A DNA stretch of 64,000 nt from Siphonodentalium dalli (GCA_032622095.1 CP136068.1:153601151-153665150), one strand, 5' to 3'; shown: positions 33,498 through 45,391, counted from the stretch's first letter. Numbers and translations are program-made. The notes: generated by a model from the sequence alone, not told the origin.

Positions 33498-33940
33498 TAC
33501 GTGAGTGTATTTAACTATCATTCCTGACTCACATTAATTATTTTATTTATATTTTATGTCAGTATATTATGTGATGCCCTTCCTCCATAAGTTATACGTG
33601 GTTCTTTATGTACGTGAGTGTATATAACTACCATTCCTGACTCACATTAATTATTTTATTTTATATTTTATGTCAGTATATTATGTGATGCCCTTCCTCC
33701 ACAAGCTATACGTGGTTCTTTATGTACGTGAGTGTATATAACTATCATTCCTGACTCACATTAATTATTTTATTTTATATTTTATGTCAGTATATTATGT
33801 GATGCCCTTCCTCCATAAATTATACGTGGTTCTTTGTGTACGTGAGTGTATATAACTACCATTCCTGACTCACATTAATTATTTTATTTTATATTTTATG
33901 TCAGTATATTATGTGATGCCCTTCCTCCATAAATTATACG
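33498..33940. repeat. 114-bp minisatellite, ~4 copies (unit 1)
   Basis: The unit starts TACGTGAGTGTATATAACTA, includes TGACTCACATTAATTATTTT and GATGCCCTTCCTCCATAA, and ends TTCTTTGTG; the period is 114 bp. The array stops mid-unit at ATACG, where unit 2 begins (TGTGAATTTG), with two or three bases of microhomology. Confidence 0.95.
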
Positions 33941-34130
33941 TGTGAATTTGAACCCTCATCGCCAGCGCCGGGGGCGATACCGATTGAGCCACAGAGGCCC
34001 CATTGTTATCTATAATGTTGTTGTTGTAAATGTAGGTTTGAATACCTAAACATCTTTAAGTTTGTCTAATCTTGTAACTGTTTCAAAACATATAACACTC
34101 GACTCAGGAACAGAGTTGCTTAAATGATTT

Positions 34131-34932
34131 GTCACACGTACGCCCAATCATGGAATATGCAAGTAGTGTCTGGGCTGGAGCACCAGACAAGTTACTCAAA
34201 CAACTAGATGATGTAGAATATGAAGCCGCACGCATTATAAGTGGCTGTACGAGATCTGTACCTCGCAAACGAATACTAACCGAAATGGGTTGGGAAACAC
34301 TTTCAGAAAGAAGACAAACAAAAAGACTTTCACTTTTTCATAACATTGTCAATCACAAAGTGCCCAAATATTTAGTTGACTTACTTCCCCCAAAATTCTC
34401 CGATAAAAGCGACCACGATACTAGATTTGCATCAAACTTTATACATTTTAAACCTAATACAAAAAGAATGGAGTCAACATTCATGCCCACGTGTGTAAAA
34501 AATTGGAATGCAACCAAAACTAAGACTCGAGATCTTAACCTACAATGTTATCTAAACACATTTAAACCAGAAATACCCAAACCCCCCAAATATTACAATG
34601 TAGGAAAGCGGACTGAAAATATATATCACTGCAGATTAAGATGTGAATGTAGCAACCTCCTATCAGATAAGGTTCAAAATTACATTGCAAGTTGCAAAGA
34701 CTGCTCATGTGGAAATGGAGAAGAAAATGCCTTCCATTATTTCTTTGATTGTTGCCTACATTCGATCCCAAGAATTCGCCTATTGAATAAATTACTTCCT
34801 TATAATATTTACTCACTAAAAATTCTGCTATTTGGAGACCCTGCTCTACCCGATTGCGACAATGAAAAAATTTTCTTAGCTGTACAATCATTCATCCGTG
34901 AGACAAAACTAGATGCTAATGACCAAGTCTAG
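34131..34932 (+). CDS. LINE ORF2 C-terminal fragment (after RT palm)
   Basis: About 267 codons, open from the insertion edge to TAG at 34,930-34,932. It starts SHVRPIMEYASSVWAG, the conserved segment after the palm in many LINE reverse transcriptases. It continues with an arginine/lysine-rich thumb-like region and a C-terminal CX1CX8HX4C knuckle (CSC ... H ... C, about residues 196-212). The catalytic YADD and endonuclease are missing through 5' truncation, so it is inactive. There is no true start codon; the frame reads in from the target site. Confidence 0.85.
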
Positions 34933-35242
34933 CAAATACATATACAAGCCAGCAAATGACTCAATCAAAGACGACTTCCAAGTAATTCATGTATAAACAA
35001 AAGACTGACTCGGGGGCGGGAAACGACCGGTGATATGTACATGTATATAAGTTCAACTTGCCTTTGGTAGTCATGTTGCAATACCATTATTCTTGATTTA
35101 TTTTTCAGTGTAATAGCAAATGGGAGAGGAGGTACTCATAAGTGAGTAAGCACTTGTCCTCCAATCCCATTGTCTATATAAAAATGTATGTATCATTTCC
35201 TATATGTGTTATTGAAATCAGACAAATAAATATGTTTAAACT
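34131..35242 (+). mobile_element. 5'-truncated LINE with 8-bp target-site duplication
   Basis: Inserted into AATGATTT, which is duplicated at 34,123-34,130 and 35,243-35,250; unit 1 has the single, empty copy at 26,283-26,290. It contains the C-terminal coding end and a ~310-bp 3' UTR. The UTR holds a stem (GGGAGAGGAGG ... CCTCCAATCCC, 35,120-35,168) and ends AAATAAATATGTTTAAACT. A related LINE with the same 3' stem lies at 39.2-40.2 kb. Confidence 0.9.
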
Positions 35243-35289
35243 AATGATTTGAACTCAGGTGCAAAATGCACTGCATAAAACGCAGAGTG

Positions 35290-35519
35290 AAAATAAATTT
35301 TACGAAGGAAAAGATTTTTATAGACGGTCGACCTTAATATCGTATCGACCTGCGACCGGGGTCAGCGGTTTAGAAATTTCGAGGTCAAGTGAACATCTGA
35401 GCGCCAACCACGAGAAAGTCGGGTACCTTGATTGATTGATTGTCTTCGTGGTGACGTTGTCGATACCCGACTGCCCATTCAAACGAATTTCGCACAGACC
35501 ACAAGGTCAATAATTTCTA
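35290..35519 (+). repeat. Split direct repeat A1
   Basis: 230 bp starting AAAATAAATTTTACGAAGG, matching A2 at 48,248-48,477 with about two differences. It forms the 5' terminus of the tyrosine-recombinase element and contains a short TTGATTGATTG run. Confidence 0.92.
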
Positions 35520-37439
35520 GCTCATGTTTCGAGATACTTTTGGGTCTACTGATGTATCATCACCATCTATGTGTTTGCTATGTGTGCAGTCTATTCCAGT
35601 CTGGGGATGCTGTCTTGAAATGATTGTCTGTGTTCATGTGAGATGCGTTGTTAACCGGAGCTGTGTTAGGCTTATGCATGACGTTTGCAAAAATGCTATG
35701 AAGACTTATACAGGTAATATGCACTTTCCATTGACCCTGCCCACCAGGAATGAGAATTCATTGACTGCCAAAGCTGACTATATCAATTTAATGTCGAAAG
35801 GCTCGAGGACAGTTATCTTGAAATGGACCACTATATCCCTCTGACTAGTTTCTAGGGCTATGTTTGAAGATTAAGGTTTTCGTCATTCCATTCTTATTTT
35901 TCACAGGATATTTGGATTGAGACATTTGACTTGGCATTCAGCTAGGTTTCCTAGAGGCGAGAGCCCACCTTGTTAGGAGCTCCATCACTGTTTTAGCTCC
36001 AAATTCATCGGGGCAGCCACCCTTTATCCGTTGCACGCGAATATGTGGCGATTTGCTTTTTATGACTACTTTGTGGTGGGTTGCCAGGTGCGCAATGCAG
36101 TGGGCTGGCTCTTAAGCGGATGGCGAGTTTGGTCAATGTGGCCACGGCGGATTACACCCTACATCCCGATGATCACTAATTACTCACCGGCCTAGAATGG
36201 ATGAACTTCATGTTTTTCACACATAATATTCAATAATCAACAAAGTGCTCGTCAGTATAAGCTCTGTTTGTATCTGATAACCGACAATTTCTCGGTTACT
36301 TTATATTTACATTTTATAAACCGTACTTTTCTTCGCGATGTTTTCTTACAGTGCACCAAACTTGAATTGACCGGAAGCGAACCCCCACCGTGAGTCCGTC
36401 GTGAAATATGACATATTTCGTCGGAATACGGTACTTTCCCATTTATAAATTTGTTTTTTAATATATAAAACATGTAATTTTTCTAGTTATGTACTTTGGG
36501 TCATAATACGACATCTTGTAATCTCGCTTTCGACTGGAGTAGTAATTCTAAACTTTTAGAGTATCAACATTTTCATCTGTAAACGGTACAAAACTTATAT
36601 AAATCGTGGATAATCAGGCAATGAAATTAATTCCAACGACTTGAACAAACGGTCAGCATCTATTTCACATCATACATTTGCCCGATAGAAGGATCGATTT
36701 GCTTTCGTGGCAGATTTTCATGTACCTGCCACGAATTCATAAATGACAACATCAGGAACATGTGTCTACAATAGAAATATGGCGACTAGCTCCCCAAGAA
36801 AACCTGCCTGACGGGTTTTAGCGGACGTTTTTCACACGTTACCGTAAACACTAATCATAAGAATTGTTCCTTGGCTCTTCATTGTATGTCACTTTTCACA
36901 ATGGGCTGCCTAATGTTACTGTTGAGGTATAGTTTTTTGTTTTCTACATTTGACTGCCCAAACATTGTCATAATATTGCAGAGATATTCTGTTTCCAAGT
37001 CACTTTTCTGGTACATAAAGCTTTTTAGTTCACATCTATTAGTGCCCCCCCCCCCCCTTTACCCCGATGTATGCTCTAATTTTTCTCATGTTATAGTCTA
37101 TTTATGTCTGATTTTAGGTGGACAAGGGCATTTTTGTCAGCCCGTTTGTTAGACATTTTTCATGATACAGACTTTTCCATCCCCTTAATTCAATTCCGTT
37201 GGTTTATTCTGGTCATCATATAGGATATTACCGTTGTTACTATTACAAACTCTGTTACATAATAGTTATGTATGCGGGCACATAGGTTGTCATGTAGATT
37301 GAGCGGATTTCTACGACACTATGGTCATGTTCAAAATAATTATTATTTTAGATTTGATCATTGTGGTCCAGTGAGTGGGATTTGTGCTATGAGTGCTAAT
37401 TAGCCTCACGAGGACTGAACTCGTTTGGGTCGTGATTCT
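35520..37439. other. Interior of YR element, 5' part: no recognised gene
   Basis: Short frames only (35,524-35,844, 36,871-37,152). The segment around 36,000-36,195 reads through about 64 codons (GAATLYPLHANMWRFAFYDY) and could be a decayed element gene, but no reverse-transcriptase or RNase H motif is visible. Confidence 0.35.
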
Positions 37440-38090
37440 TTTGCGATAACTTTACTCAGACGAGATTGGTTGCATACATGCTTACTTTTCAATGAATTTA
37501 TAGTAACTTATGCCTTCCTTCAAGGTTGGGGCAGACCATTTGCCATGGCAGGATTATCATCGTGTCAATTCATACTATATGGGTATCACCCGCAGTCTAT
37601 CAATATCCTAGGAATTTTGGGTAGATCCCACCACATTGCGACCGGTTGCCATAGCAACTTCTTTGCGGAAATTTATGATGTTGGGGGCTGTAATTTCGCT
37701 ATATGCTGTTATGTTTGAATAAAATATAAATGGTTTTTCTAAAGCTAAATGATCCAGGGCTATTTTCCAACATCTGAAACTATAACCTTGCTCTCAAATC
37801 TTCCTTCAGACTGTGGGCGCCATTCAAAATGGCCACCGAACCACCCTTTCTAATGTTACAATGCTTACTTTTATATAACTTTATAGCCATGTACGCGTTA
37901 ATTTCATGCTGTGTCCGACTATTTGGCATGACGGAATTATCCAGGTGTCCACTCATAATATACGGGTCATCAGTCGTGGTCTATAAATCTTCCAAAATAA
38001 TTTGGTCAATGCCCCCAATTTGCGTCCGGTTGACGGGGCTACCCATTTTCGGAAAGTTATGCGTTTGGGGGCTGTAATTGCGCTATACGA
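37440..38090 (+). repeat. Diverged tandem duplication, ~380-bp period
   Basis: 37,455-37,720 and 37,830-38,090 share GGTTGCCATAG/GGTTGACGGGG, GATGTTGGGGGCTGTAATT/TTTGGGGGCTGTAATT and flanking blocks in the same order. Divergence is high, so this is an old internal duplication of the element interior. Confidence 0.6.
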
Positions 38091-39100
38091 GATGTCGACA
38101 TGCGACATTTTGAATCAAAAGCTATTAATTGCCACAAACTATGGTCCAGGTATATATATAAAATACCGGTTCTACCATTGTATTGTTCGGCGATTGGCGT
38201 ATTGTTGTCTGATAAACCACAATAGAGATGAGAGTATTTATAATTATTAACTAACTGCCTTCTATCGATATCAAAAGTCGTTCAAACCGCGAGTGTCGAA
38301 ACATAAGACTTGATAAAAATGGTACTATCAGGGATAACATTTGGCAACTGCTCCAATACTTTGGCAAATAATATTTTTATTTGGCAAATTATTTGGCAAA
38401 AGTAAATTTTCGGTCCAGCGCGGACCCTGGTGGAAGTGTTCTGGATGGCGCATTTCCCGTGATGCAGTATCCGGATTGTCATTGTCGGGTAAGTTGGGTA
38501 CAGTTTGCATACAACTGTCTCATATACAGGTTATAGTACTGCCTCAATGTCCCATATATTCCTTGCCGTTGTTGTAGCGTCACTAGTCAGGAGGGGCTTG
38601 AGTTTTCTCCCCGTATCAGCATACTGTTGTACACGATCAGAAGGGCCATTGGTTTATTATTCGACTATCCCTCCATTCAGTGACCCAGTCTTGTACACGG
38701 CCGTTAGTAATTCAGGTTATGCCTTTTGATGGTTCCAGTCATGAATTAATGACATATTATGGACTTGTTCGGGTGTGTTAAACTTTTAAAATTAGTATTA
38801 ATGCAGTATGCCAACTGGCGGAATGTAGAAATCTACTCAATCGCAGAAATCCTCAAGCTAATCGGCCGTAGCTCTTTACATAAAACATCACCAGCAATAC
38901 GCTCAACTGTAAATATTTACTTCTCGATTCGGGACGCATATATCGGCGACTATACAACAAACCGATTTGTCATGGAGAGACGCTGGATTTAATTATTATA
39001 TCATAATGACAGTGTCTTCTATCAGTTTGGATTTAAATAAAACACAAACAAAACAAAACAAAACACAAGATGTCAGCATAACTCACTTTCTAACAATCGT
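38091..39100. other. Interval without recognised feature
   Basis: Several overlapping frames of 60-80 codons on both strands with no domains. An AAAC-type simple repeat lies at 39,045-39,068. Confidence 0.35.
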
Positions 39101-40225
39101 GTGAGGAGGTACTCACAAGTGAGTCAGCACTTCTCCTTCTTCCCCCGGGCGGACAGCTCGGGTGACCCGTGCACTCGTATGGTTACAGGTTGTACAAAAT
39201 CGGTCCCCCATGATAGGTTGCTCTTTGAACTCGAATGGGAGAAGCTGGACAGTAGGCGGTATGTTAAACGAATGAGTATATTTTACGATATTGCAAACAG
39301 CAAAGCCCCCGCCTACTTAACTCGGCTTCTTCCGTCCAAGGTTAAGGATAACTGTGATCCGAACTGAGAAATACATCAAATTTATATCGTCCCCTTTCAA
39401 ATAGCAATTGAACAGATAACACTTTCTTCCCCATATGCGTTATGGATTGGAACAAATTGGCTGAAAAAAAACAAACAAACAAACAAAAAAAGGATGAAAC
39501 ATTCCACTCGATAGGTTCAAGAAAGCACTAGTAACTAAGCCATTACAACTACCAACATGTTTTTCATATGGTAAACGGCTATTAAACATCCTTCATTGTA
39601 AACAGTGGTGTGACTGTGTTAATCTCCAAGCTGATAAACTTCAAATTTCTGCTACAGGTAGGTGTGGACATTCTGTAGCGAATGCTTTCCACTATTTTTT
39701 TGAATGCCAACCACACTTTGAAGAAAGAATTACACGCCGTAATAATCTTCTGCGCTTTAATATACAGTCAGTTATGGCACTTATCTTTGGGGACCCGAAC
39801 TTCGAACAATTATAAACTGAACATATCTTTCAAGCTGTGCAAAATTACTTCCGAGATACAACTCAAGAGGAAAATCCGACAAAGTTATGTTAAGGCGCTC
39901 GAATCATTTGAATGCAAATTGTACAAATGTTAACAATGCACCATGAGGTACATGTATCACATTTAAAACAGCTACTTGAAATCATTAATGAAATTATTTA
40001 GAATTGGTGGGGTGCTGAGACTATACACTATACTTCAAATAATATACAATGATCCACTGTATGTATACACTTGTACATTATGTTATACCTATCGTGTTGA
40101 CAACCCCCATTATTATGTATCGGTGTTAAAACGGAAATTGGGAGAGGGGGTTATGTATAAGTGGATCGCACTTGTCCTCCACTCCCAATATGTATTGTTA
40201 TATACTTATTGGTAATAAATATGTT
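39101..40225 (+). pseudogene. Degenerate LINE fragment, related to 34.1-kb LINE
   Basis: A piece of the shared LINE 3' stem (GAGGAGGTACTC ... CACTTCTCC, 39,103-39,139) is joined to a decayed ORF2 C-terminus. The segment at about 39,175-39,367 (GCTKSVP, RYVKRMSIFYDIANSKAPAY) parallels the 34.1-kb LINE. After frameshifts, about 39,640-39,930 gives a CG...NAFHYFFEC knuckle. The 3' UTR has the GGGAGAGGGGG ... CCTCCACTCCC stem (40,140-40,187) and ends AATAAATATGTTTACGG. Inactive, and nested within the YR element. Confidence 0.72.
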
Positions 40226-40401
40226 TACGGGAATACGGTCCTGAAAAATAAATCAATAATATTTTCTTTCAATATACCGATAATATATATATAAAATGTC
40301 CATTGGGCGCATATAATCTAATATTCGGCCGCCAATCGTTCTTTTTATAACGACTAAATAAAAAATTCCGAAGTTAGCCGAAAATTTTGTTGTAGACGTA
40401 G

Positions 40402-40469
40402 TCACGTGATCGGCCCGATCACGTGATTGTCACATGTACACATAAGCATAGCACGTGATCGATCACGTG
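40402..40469. promoter_or_regulatory. Paired CACGTG palindromes (E-box cluster)
   Basis: A perfect 25-bp palindrome, TCACGTGATCGG-C-CCGATCACGTGA, at 40,402-40,426 and a perfect 18-bp one, CACGTGATCGATCACGTG, at 40,452-40,469 give four CACGTG E-boxes within 70 bp. CACGTG is the site for bHLH factors such as MYC/MAX, USF, MITF and CLOCK. Another CACGTG lies near 40,711 beside a TATATAAA. It could be a regulatory module or a MITE remnant; no gene start is proven. Confidence 0.4.
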
Positions 40470-40737
40470 ATAACTCATTGACAACGCATAGATACGCATC
40501 GGCGGTATTTTAAGTTTGCATGTAGTCGATCGCGGCCTTTGAAGATTGTCGTGTTATCACACTGCGAATGCAAAACTTCGCCGATCACATCGCCGTTCTC
40601 GTAATTAACTGTCTTTATCGTGTTATTATTATTATATGCATCGCGATGTGCTGTTACTATAAAGCCATGCCTGTATATTATTCAGTTTGGCGCGCATTTA
40701 TCTATATAAACACGTGCTCGTATTTATATATTTTTTG

Positions 40738-42890
40738 TTGATTGATTGATTGATTGATTTATTGCATAAGTCACATAACAGTGAAACAAGCAAAACATAT
40801 ATACACTATGTACACAACTTTGAATATCACATTAATCATTGTTCATTTCATATACACAGCAGTAATTAAATTAGATTACACAATAATAGGCGATAAACAT
40901 AACAAGTATGATAATTACATGTGTTTACCCATAACAATAAATGATTTCGATTATATAGTATAAGACACCTTCTTAAAGGCACACCTTAGGAATATGCATA
41001 GTCTTTTTATGAGGCTTATATTTTGAAGAGATAGGAGACCATGGAATTTCTCTCTCGTAGGGTTCTTCCAAAAGTACTCAGGGATATATTGTTTTCTGAT
41101 TTCATCCAAATGACTGCATATAATAACTAAATGGTATTCGTCTCCTAAATATTCTCCACATATGGTGCATATCCTATTGTCATTATCATTCTGAGATTTC
41201 TTCCATCTTGAGCACTCTATAGGCAGTTTATGATTTGCAGTTCTGAGCTTCAAGAGGTATATCGATAGATTAGACGGCAAAATCTTCAAGTAATTTGGGT
41301 AACCGTAGTCAGTTTTAATAAAACTATAAAATTGGGCCCTCGATGAAGCAGATGTGTTTATGTCAACGAGTAGTGCGTCCCAATGACGTTGTTTGAGAAC
41401 AGTTTTTGCATTTCTCAGTTCAATAGCGGTCAGGCCCGTCTGGGTGATCCACTTTGATTGCAATTTCAAATCATAAAGAGCATTTTTGACAAAACATAAC
41501 CATTTGGAGTTATTTTTGTCTGCTGTATGTGAGTTCATCTCATGAGTCTGATAAATTAAGGTATAAATATTCTTAGCTAGCTCAGAGCCGTTACTCGATA
41601 CGAGCTTTGACCAATATGTCAGAGCTCGGCGTGTTATTTCTATAGAGACGGGGTGTCGTGCGAATTCTGCATAAACTATGTAATTGGGGGTACTCATTTT
41701 GATGGACGCAACCATCTTACAAAATTTTAGATGTAGTGTCTCTACACTTTGAATACGTTCAAAACACCATATCTCACTCCCATACAGTAATATAGGTAAA
41801 ATCATCTTATCGAATAAATTAAGCATAATATCAATGGGTAAGTTTAGTTTTCGGACCTTATTAAGCAGTCCGTACATGGCTCTCGTTGCAGAATTAACTG
41901 TTTTCTTTATGTTCTGGCAGAAGCGACCATTATAAAATAATTTAACCCCTAAATAAGTGAATTCTTTAACTATTTCTAGAACACAGCCTCTATACATGAA
42001 TGTGGGAAGATTTTTTGACCACTTCTTCGTGAAAATCATTAATTTGGTTTTTTTTGTATTGACTTGAAGTTTCCAAGCTTCTGCATAATCGGCAAAGGCG
42101 AGGAGAGCCCTATGCATATTATCTTCGTCGTCAGAAAATAGAACTGTATCGTCGGCATATAAAATACATAACAATTTAATAAAGCAGCCAACATTTTGCA
42201 TATATGATTCATCTAGAAATTTCAGAGGGTCTATTGCACAATCATACAAAAAACTTTGTAAATCGTTTACATAGAGAGAAAATAAGAAAGGTGACATTAT
42301 TTCACCTTGAAATAGGCCCATATTACTTACAAAAAAGTCAGACATAGAGTTGTTGTCTCTGACACAAATTTTAATTTTGCCATACATATCCTTTATAATA
42401 TTTAGGACTTTACCATTAATGTCATAGTTCATCATTTTTAGCCACAATGCGTCCCTCCAAATCGTATCAAATGCTTTTCTAAAGTCTATAAAGATACAAT
42501 AAAGTTTCTTGCCACTTGATAAATAGAGATCTATTATACTCTGTAATATGAATATGTTATCTATCGTGGAGTGTCCTTTTCTAAATCCGGTTTGTGTTTT
42601 CAAGATAATCTCGAATTCTTCGGAAAAAGCTACTAGTCTGCTATTGAGTATTGATGTGAATATCTTCGAGAAACAGCTTAGCAGTGTTATACCACGGTAT
42701 GAATCTGGATTTTTGGGGTCCCCAGATTTTTTATAGATAGGTTTTATCATACCTATCGCCCACCCTAGTGGGAAAATACCACAGTTCAGAATCAAATTAA
42801 ATAATAAAACAGTCCAAGTTATATTATATATTATATATTCATATAAAGATTGCATATATATGCGAAGACTTGCACAGTTATTAGGCAATT
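40738..42890 (-). mobile_element. 5'-truncated LINE with (CAAT)n tail
   Basis: Minus-strand non-LTR retrotransposon. The 3' end is (TCAA)n, seen as TGATTGATTG at 40,738-40,759, preceded by a ~190-bp 3' UTR. The coding region extends to about 42,888, where in-frame stops and unrelated sequence mark the 5' truncation. The endonuclease domain is lost. The tail motif GCAATAAATCAATC resembles that of the SINEs at 5.6 and 25.9 kb, so a relative of this LINE may mobilise them. Nested in the YR element, opposite strand. Confidence 0.85.
40951..42888 (-). CDS. LINE reverse transcriptase, intact palm, N-terminally truncated
   Basis: The 645-codon open frame has no stop. Reverse-transcriptase blocks are in order: YRGI (residues 64-67), GFRKGHST (101-108), FIDFRKAFD (133-141, first catalytic Asp), GLFQGEIMSPFLF (191-203) and YADD (244-247, catalytic pair). 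Then follows a thumb region (LPILLYGSEIW about 390-400) and a C-terminal CX2CX8HX4C knuckle (574-591). It would perform target-primed reverse transcription of its RNA. The upstream apurinic-type endonuclease is missing and the apparent start is not genuine. The unbroken frame indicates a fairly recent insertion. Clade is not assigned. Confidence 0.88.
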   Translation of the reverse strand: MPNNCASLRIYMQSLYEYIIYNITWTVLLFNLILNCGIFPLGWAIGMIKPIYKKSGDPKNPDSYRGITLLSCFSKIFTSILNSRLVAFSEEFEIILKTQTGFRKGHSTIDNIFILQSIIDLYLSSGKKLYCIFIDFRKAFDTIWRDALWLKMMNYDINGKVLNIIKDMYGKIKICVRDNNSMSDFFVSNMGLFQGEIMSPFLFSLYVNDLQSFLYDCAIDPLKFLDESYMQNVGCFIKLLCILYADDTVLFSDDEDNMHRALLAFADYAEAWKLQVNTKKTKLMIFTKKWSKNLPTFMYRGCVLEIVKEFTYLGVKLFYNGRFCQNIKKTVNSATRAMYGLLNKVRKLNLPIDIMLNLFDKMILPILLYGSEIWCFERIQSVETLHLKFCKMVASIKMSTPNYIVYAEFARHPVSIEITRRALTYWSKLVSSNGSELAKNIYTLIYQTHEMNSHTADKNNSKWLCFVKNALYDLKLQSKWITQTGLTAIELRNAKTVLKQRHWDALLVDINTSASSRAQFYSFIKTDYGYPNYLKILPSNLSIYLLKLRTANHKLPIECSRWKKSQNDNDNRICTICGEYLGDEYHLVIICSHLDEIRKQYIPEYFWKNPTREKFHGLLSLQNISLIKRLCIFLRCAFKKVSYTI

Positions 42891-42934
42891 ATCATCTCGT
42901 ACACATTCCAATTTCCAGATGCCCTTAGTCGTGT

Positions 42935-43790
42935 GTTAATAAAGAGCGTTTCGTTTTAATTCATTGTAACGCGGTAGAAGAAAAAAAAAATCGGTTTATT
43001 GCTGTCGGATTTAATCAATTATAATCAATTCATTCATTACCAATATGTTATGATAAATTCATTTTTTCTTGGTTATGAATCATGTATATATTAGGGCAAT
43101 ATGGTGTTTATATATATTTCGGAATATTGCTTCCCACACCCCAACAATCTTGCCGACTGTCACTGATGGAAATTCACTGCGTCTATGCATGGTTATTGGC
43201 CTATACAATTAGCACTCTAGCGATGCGGTCTATTGAATATCCAGGTCATAACTCGACCTATGTGTCAATTACGCATAACAATAGGATTATAAAATATATA
43301 AACGTTCGCCGTGGTTCGTTTAAACACCCAATCATATACAACACTTTTTGAAGGAGGGATAATAATCCAGTTTAATATGTAATCACATATACAAGCACTC
43401 TTTATTCGAAATATATCGTAATAGTGAACGCTTTTATTGCGTCAAGGTAAAGAGACTCGACTTAGAACAATTGTCATCGTGATTGTTTACTGATTACACA
43501 AATACAGGTCAATACAATCATGTACACGAATTTCCGATATGCATGCTTTATATATCCTTCCAAGTCATAGCAATTCCCGCTTTATTAAACTCTTTTTATT
43601 CGTACCATATTAGGAAAACTATTAAAATGGAACGCTCTTTATTGAGCCATGGTGAAGGAATTGGGGACTCGACTTAGAACAGTTGTCATCGTGAATTATT
43701 CATCAACATACTCCCCACTTTAACTGCAACTGTATGTATTCGTAACCATGACTGACTCGTCAAATTAAACGCTCTTTATTTGGTGTATGT
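42935..43790. repeat. Dispersed AACGCTCTTTATT motifs and diverged tandem blocks
   Basis: AACGCTCTTTATT or near variants (some inverted) occur at about 42,939, 43,397, 43,590, 43,630 and 43,768. Two diverged ~200-bp blocks share GACTCGACTTAGAACA and GTTGTCATCGTGA (about 43,452 and 43,667). The same motif recurs at 32,805, 32,845, 55,418 and (inverted) 19,058. Confidence 0.6.
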
Positions 43791-45030
43791 AATCGGTTTC
43801 TGATTTTGCGCAACGGGTTTCCCACAGGAATCCCGCCAAATGTCACGTAAACGATCATCGTTTATACCTAACCGAGAGTCACTAGACCGGCCACGGCCGA
43901 AAACACTGCATTTATATGGCATTGTCACGAATGAATGATTGTAAATACGGGAAACTGAATTGCTTTATTCTTGGATCCAATTAAATAACATGAATGGATA
44001 TTGAGAAAACGAATTTATATACATAAGATGGACAGAATAACGAAAAGTATTTATATACAAAATATACAGTGACAGATATACAACATCGCGAACACGCACC
44101 CGAATAAAGTTCACATGCCGGCTCGTGTTTTCATAAGCTTTATTTTTGACACGAAAGTGTTATCTACCCCGCTCAATCGGCCTTCTATAGTTTTTGTCAA
44201 AACATTAACTTTCCAAACAGCACTTCAGATAAATCACAAGTGAAGATAACTCACCGCGCGATGACAATTCACCATGTGTACACAATGCTATTGATATGCC
44301 CCGCAGTAATTACATTACACTATCGCGCTGATAATTAACTCCGACTCCGATTCCCTGTTTTTAATTAGTTTACCTCGCTTGACGTCATGCGAGGTTTTGC
44401 GACGGAGATAGCCGACAACCGATGGTGGTATTAATTATTTATTTCTCGGCTTATTTATTGCGCGATTTTTATGGGACTTGGATCATTGTGATCACAATAG
44501 GGGTGGCTTTCCGATGGAGTTTTGTTGTTTCATGGGGATAGTAATCCTTTAAACCAAACTCGGTTAGGTAATATTCCTCATGGGGAGTGGTGTCGCGGTG
44601 ATCGCATGGTATCCATAGGGTCGTGGTCCGGTTTTACCACTTGTTTGTCCGTCTGTCCGTCCGTCCGTCTGTCTGTAGACACTTTACGCATGGTGCTATA
44701 ACTGACCTATTTTCACGCTGATCGGTGCCAACTGTTGTGTATGCATTTCTCCGCACTAAATACAGATCGAAATCCGATATATTTTAAAGGATTATGGCCC
44801 ATTGCCATTGAAATCATGCATGCTTTGACAATTCAACCATTTTTCAGCTGTTAGGTTCCATAAACTTGGTCCGAGTTCTCAACGCACGACTATAGATCGA
44901 GTTCGATTATGGTTTGATCCGATATTCTTCATGCCGTTCTGCCCCTTTGATTATTTTCTTCCTGTCTAACCATATATCTTAGTTGCATAGTATGCACTGT
45001 CCCGGTAGTCTGTTATAAAACCGGTTTACA
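43791..45030. other. Interior of YR element, unrecognised, with GTCC microsatellite
   Basis: A GTCC/GTCT microsatellite lies at 44,643-44,680. Base composition rises in GC toward 45 kb. No gene or RNA was recognised. Confidence 0.4.
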
Positions 45031-45391
45031 ATGCCATGCAGTTTTTCCCCACATGTGTGTTGGCCATCATATGCGATATCATGGAGGGGAAGGTTTCTGC
45101 TATCATTTTTATACCCATGGTTATTTCCATTGCAGCTTAGAGGCCTAACCTGGTTTTACTGTTTAGTAGCATTACTGTTGGTGGTTAATGCAGTGATTGT
45201 GTTAAGTAGATGGTTGGTTGCATCAGCTACCCTAGTTGGTGTGGGCGCTCGCCATGATGTACCGGTGGGTTTTGGTGCATCATACGGTGGTCTCCGGGCT
45301 ATAACGGTCGTCATCCGGTACGGCGTGCTGGCCGGGGCGTCGGTTACGACTCTTTTTATGACCTTAGTACTTGTTTTCTCCTTTTTTTCAG

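Larger units (their letters stand above)
26073..33940. repeat. Large tandem duplication, unit 1 (pre-insertion version)
   Basis: The sequence beginning TGTGAATTTGAACCC at 26,073 recurs at 33,941. The remainder of unit 1 then matches unit 2 to the minisatellite, with only scattered substitutions. Unit 1 contains the uninterrupted sites for three insertions seen in unit 2: the LINE at 26,281-26,290, the tyrosine-recombinase element at 26,330-26,332, and the AT-rich insert at 26,641-26,646. Unit 1 carries one extra ~30-bp stretch (about 26,221-26,250). It could also be an uncollapsed second haplotype. Confidence 0.9.
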
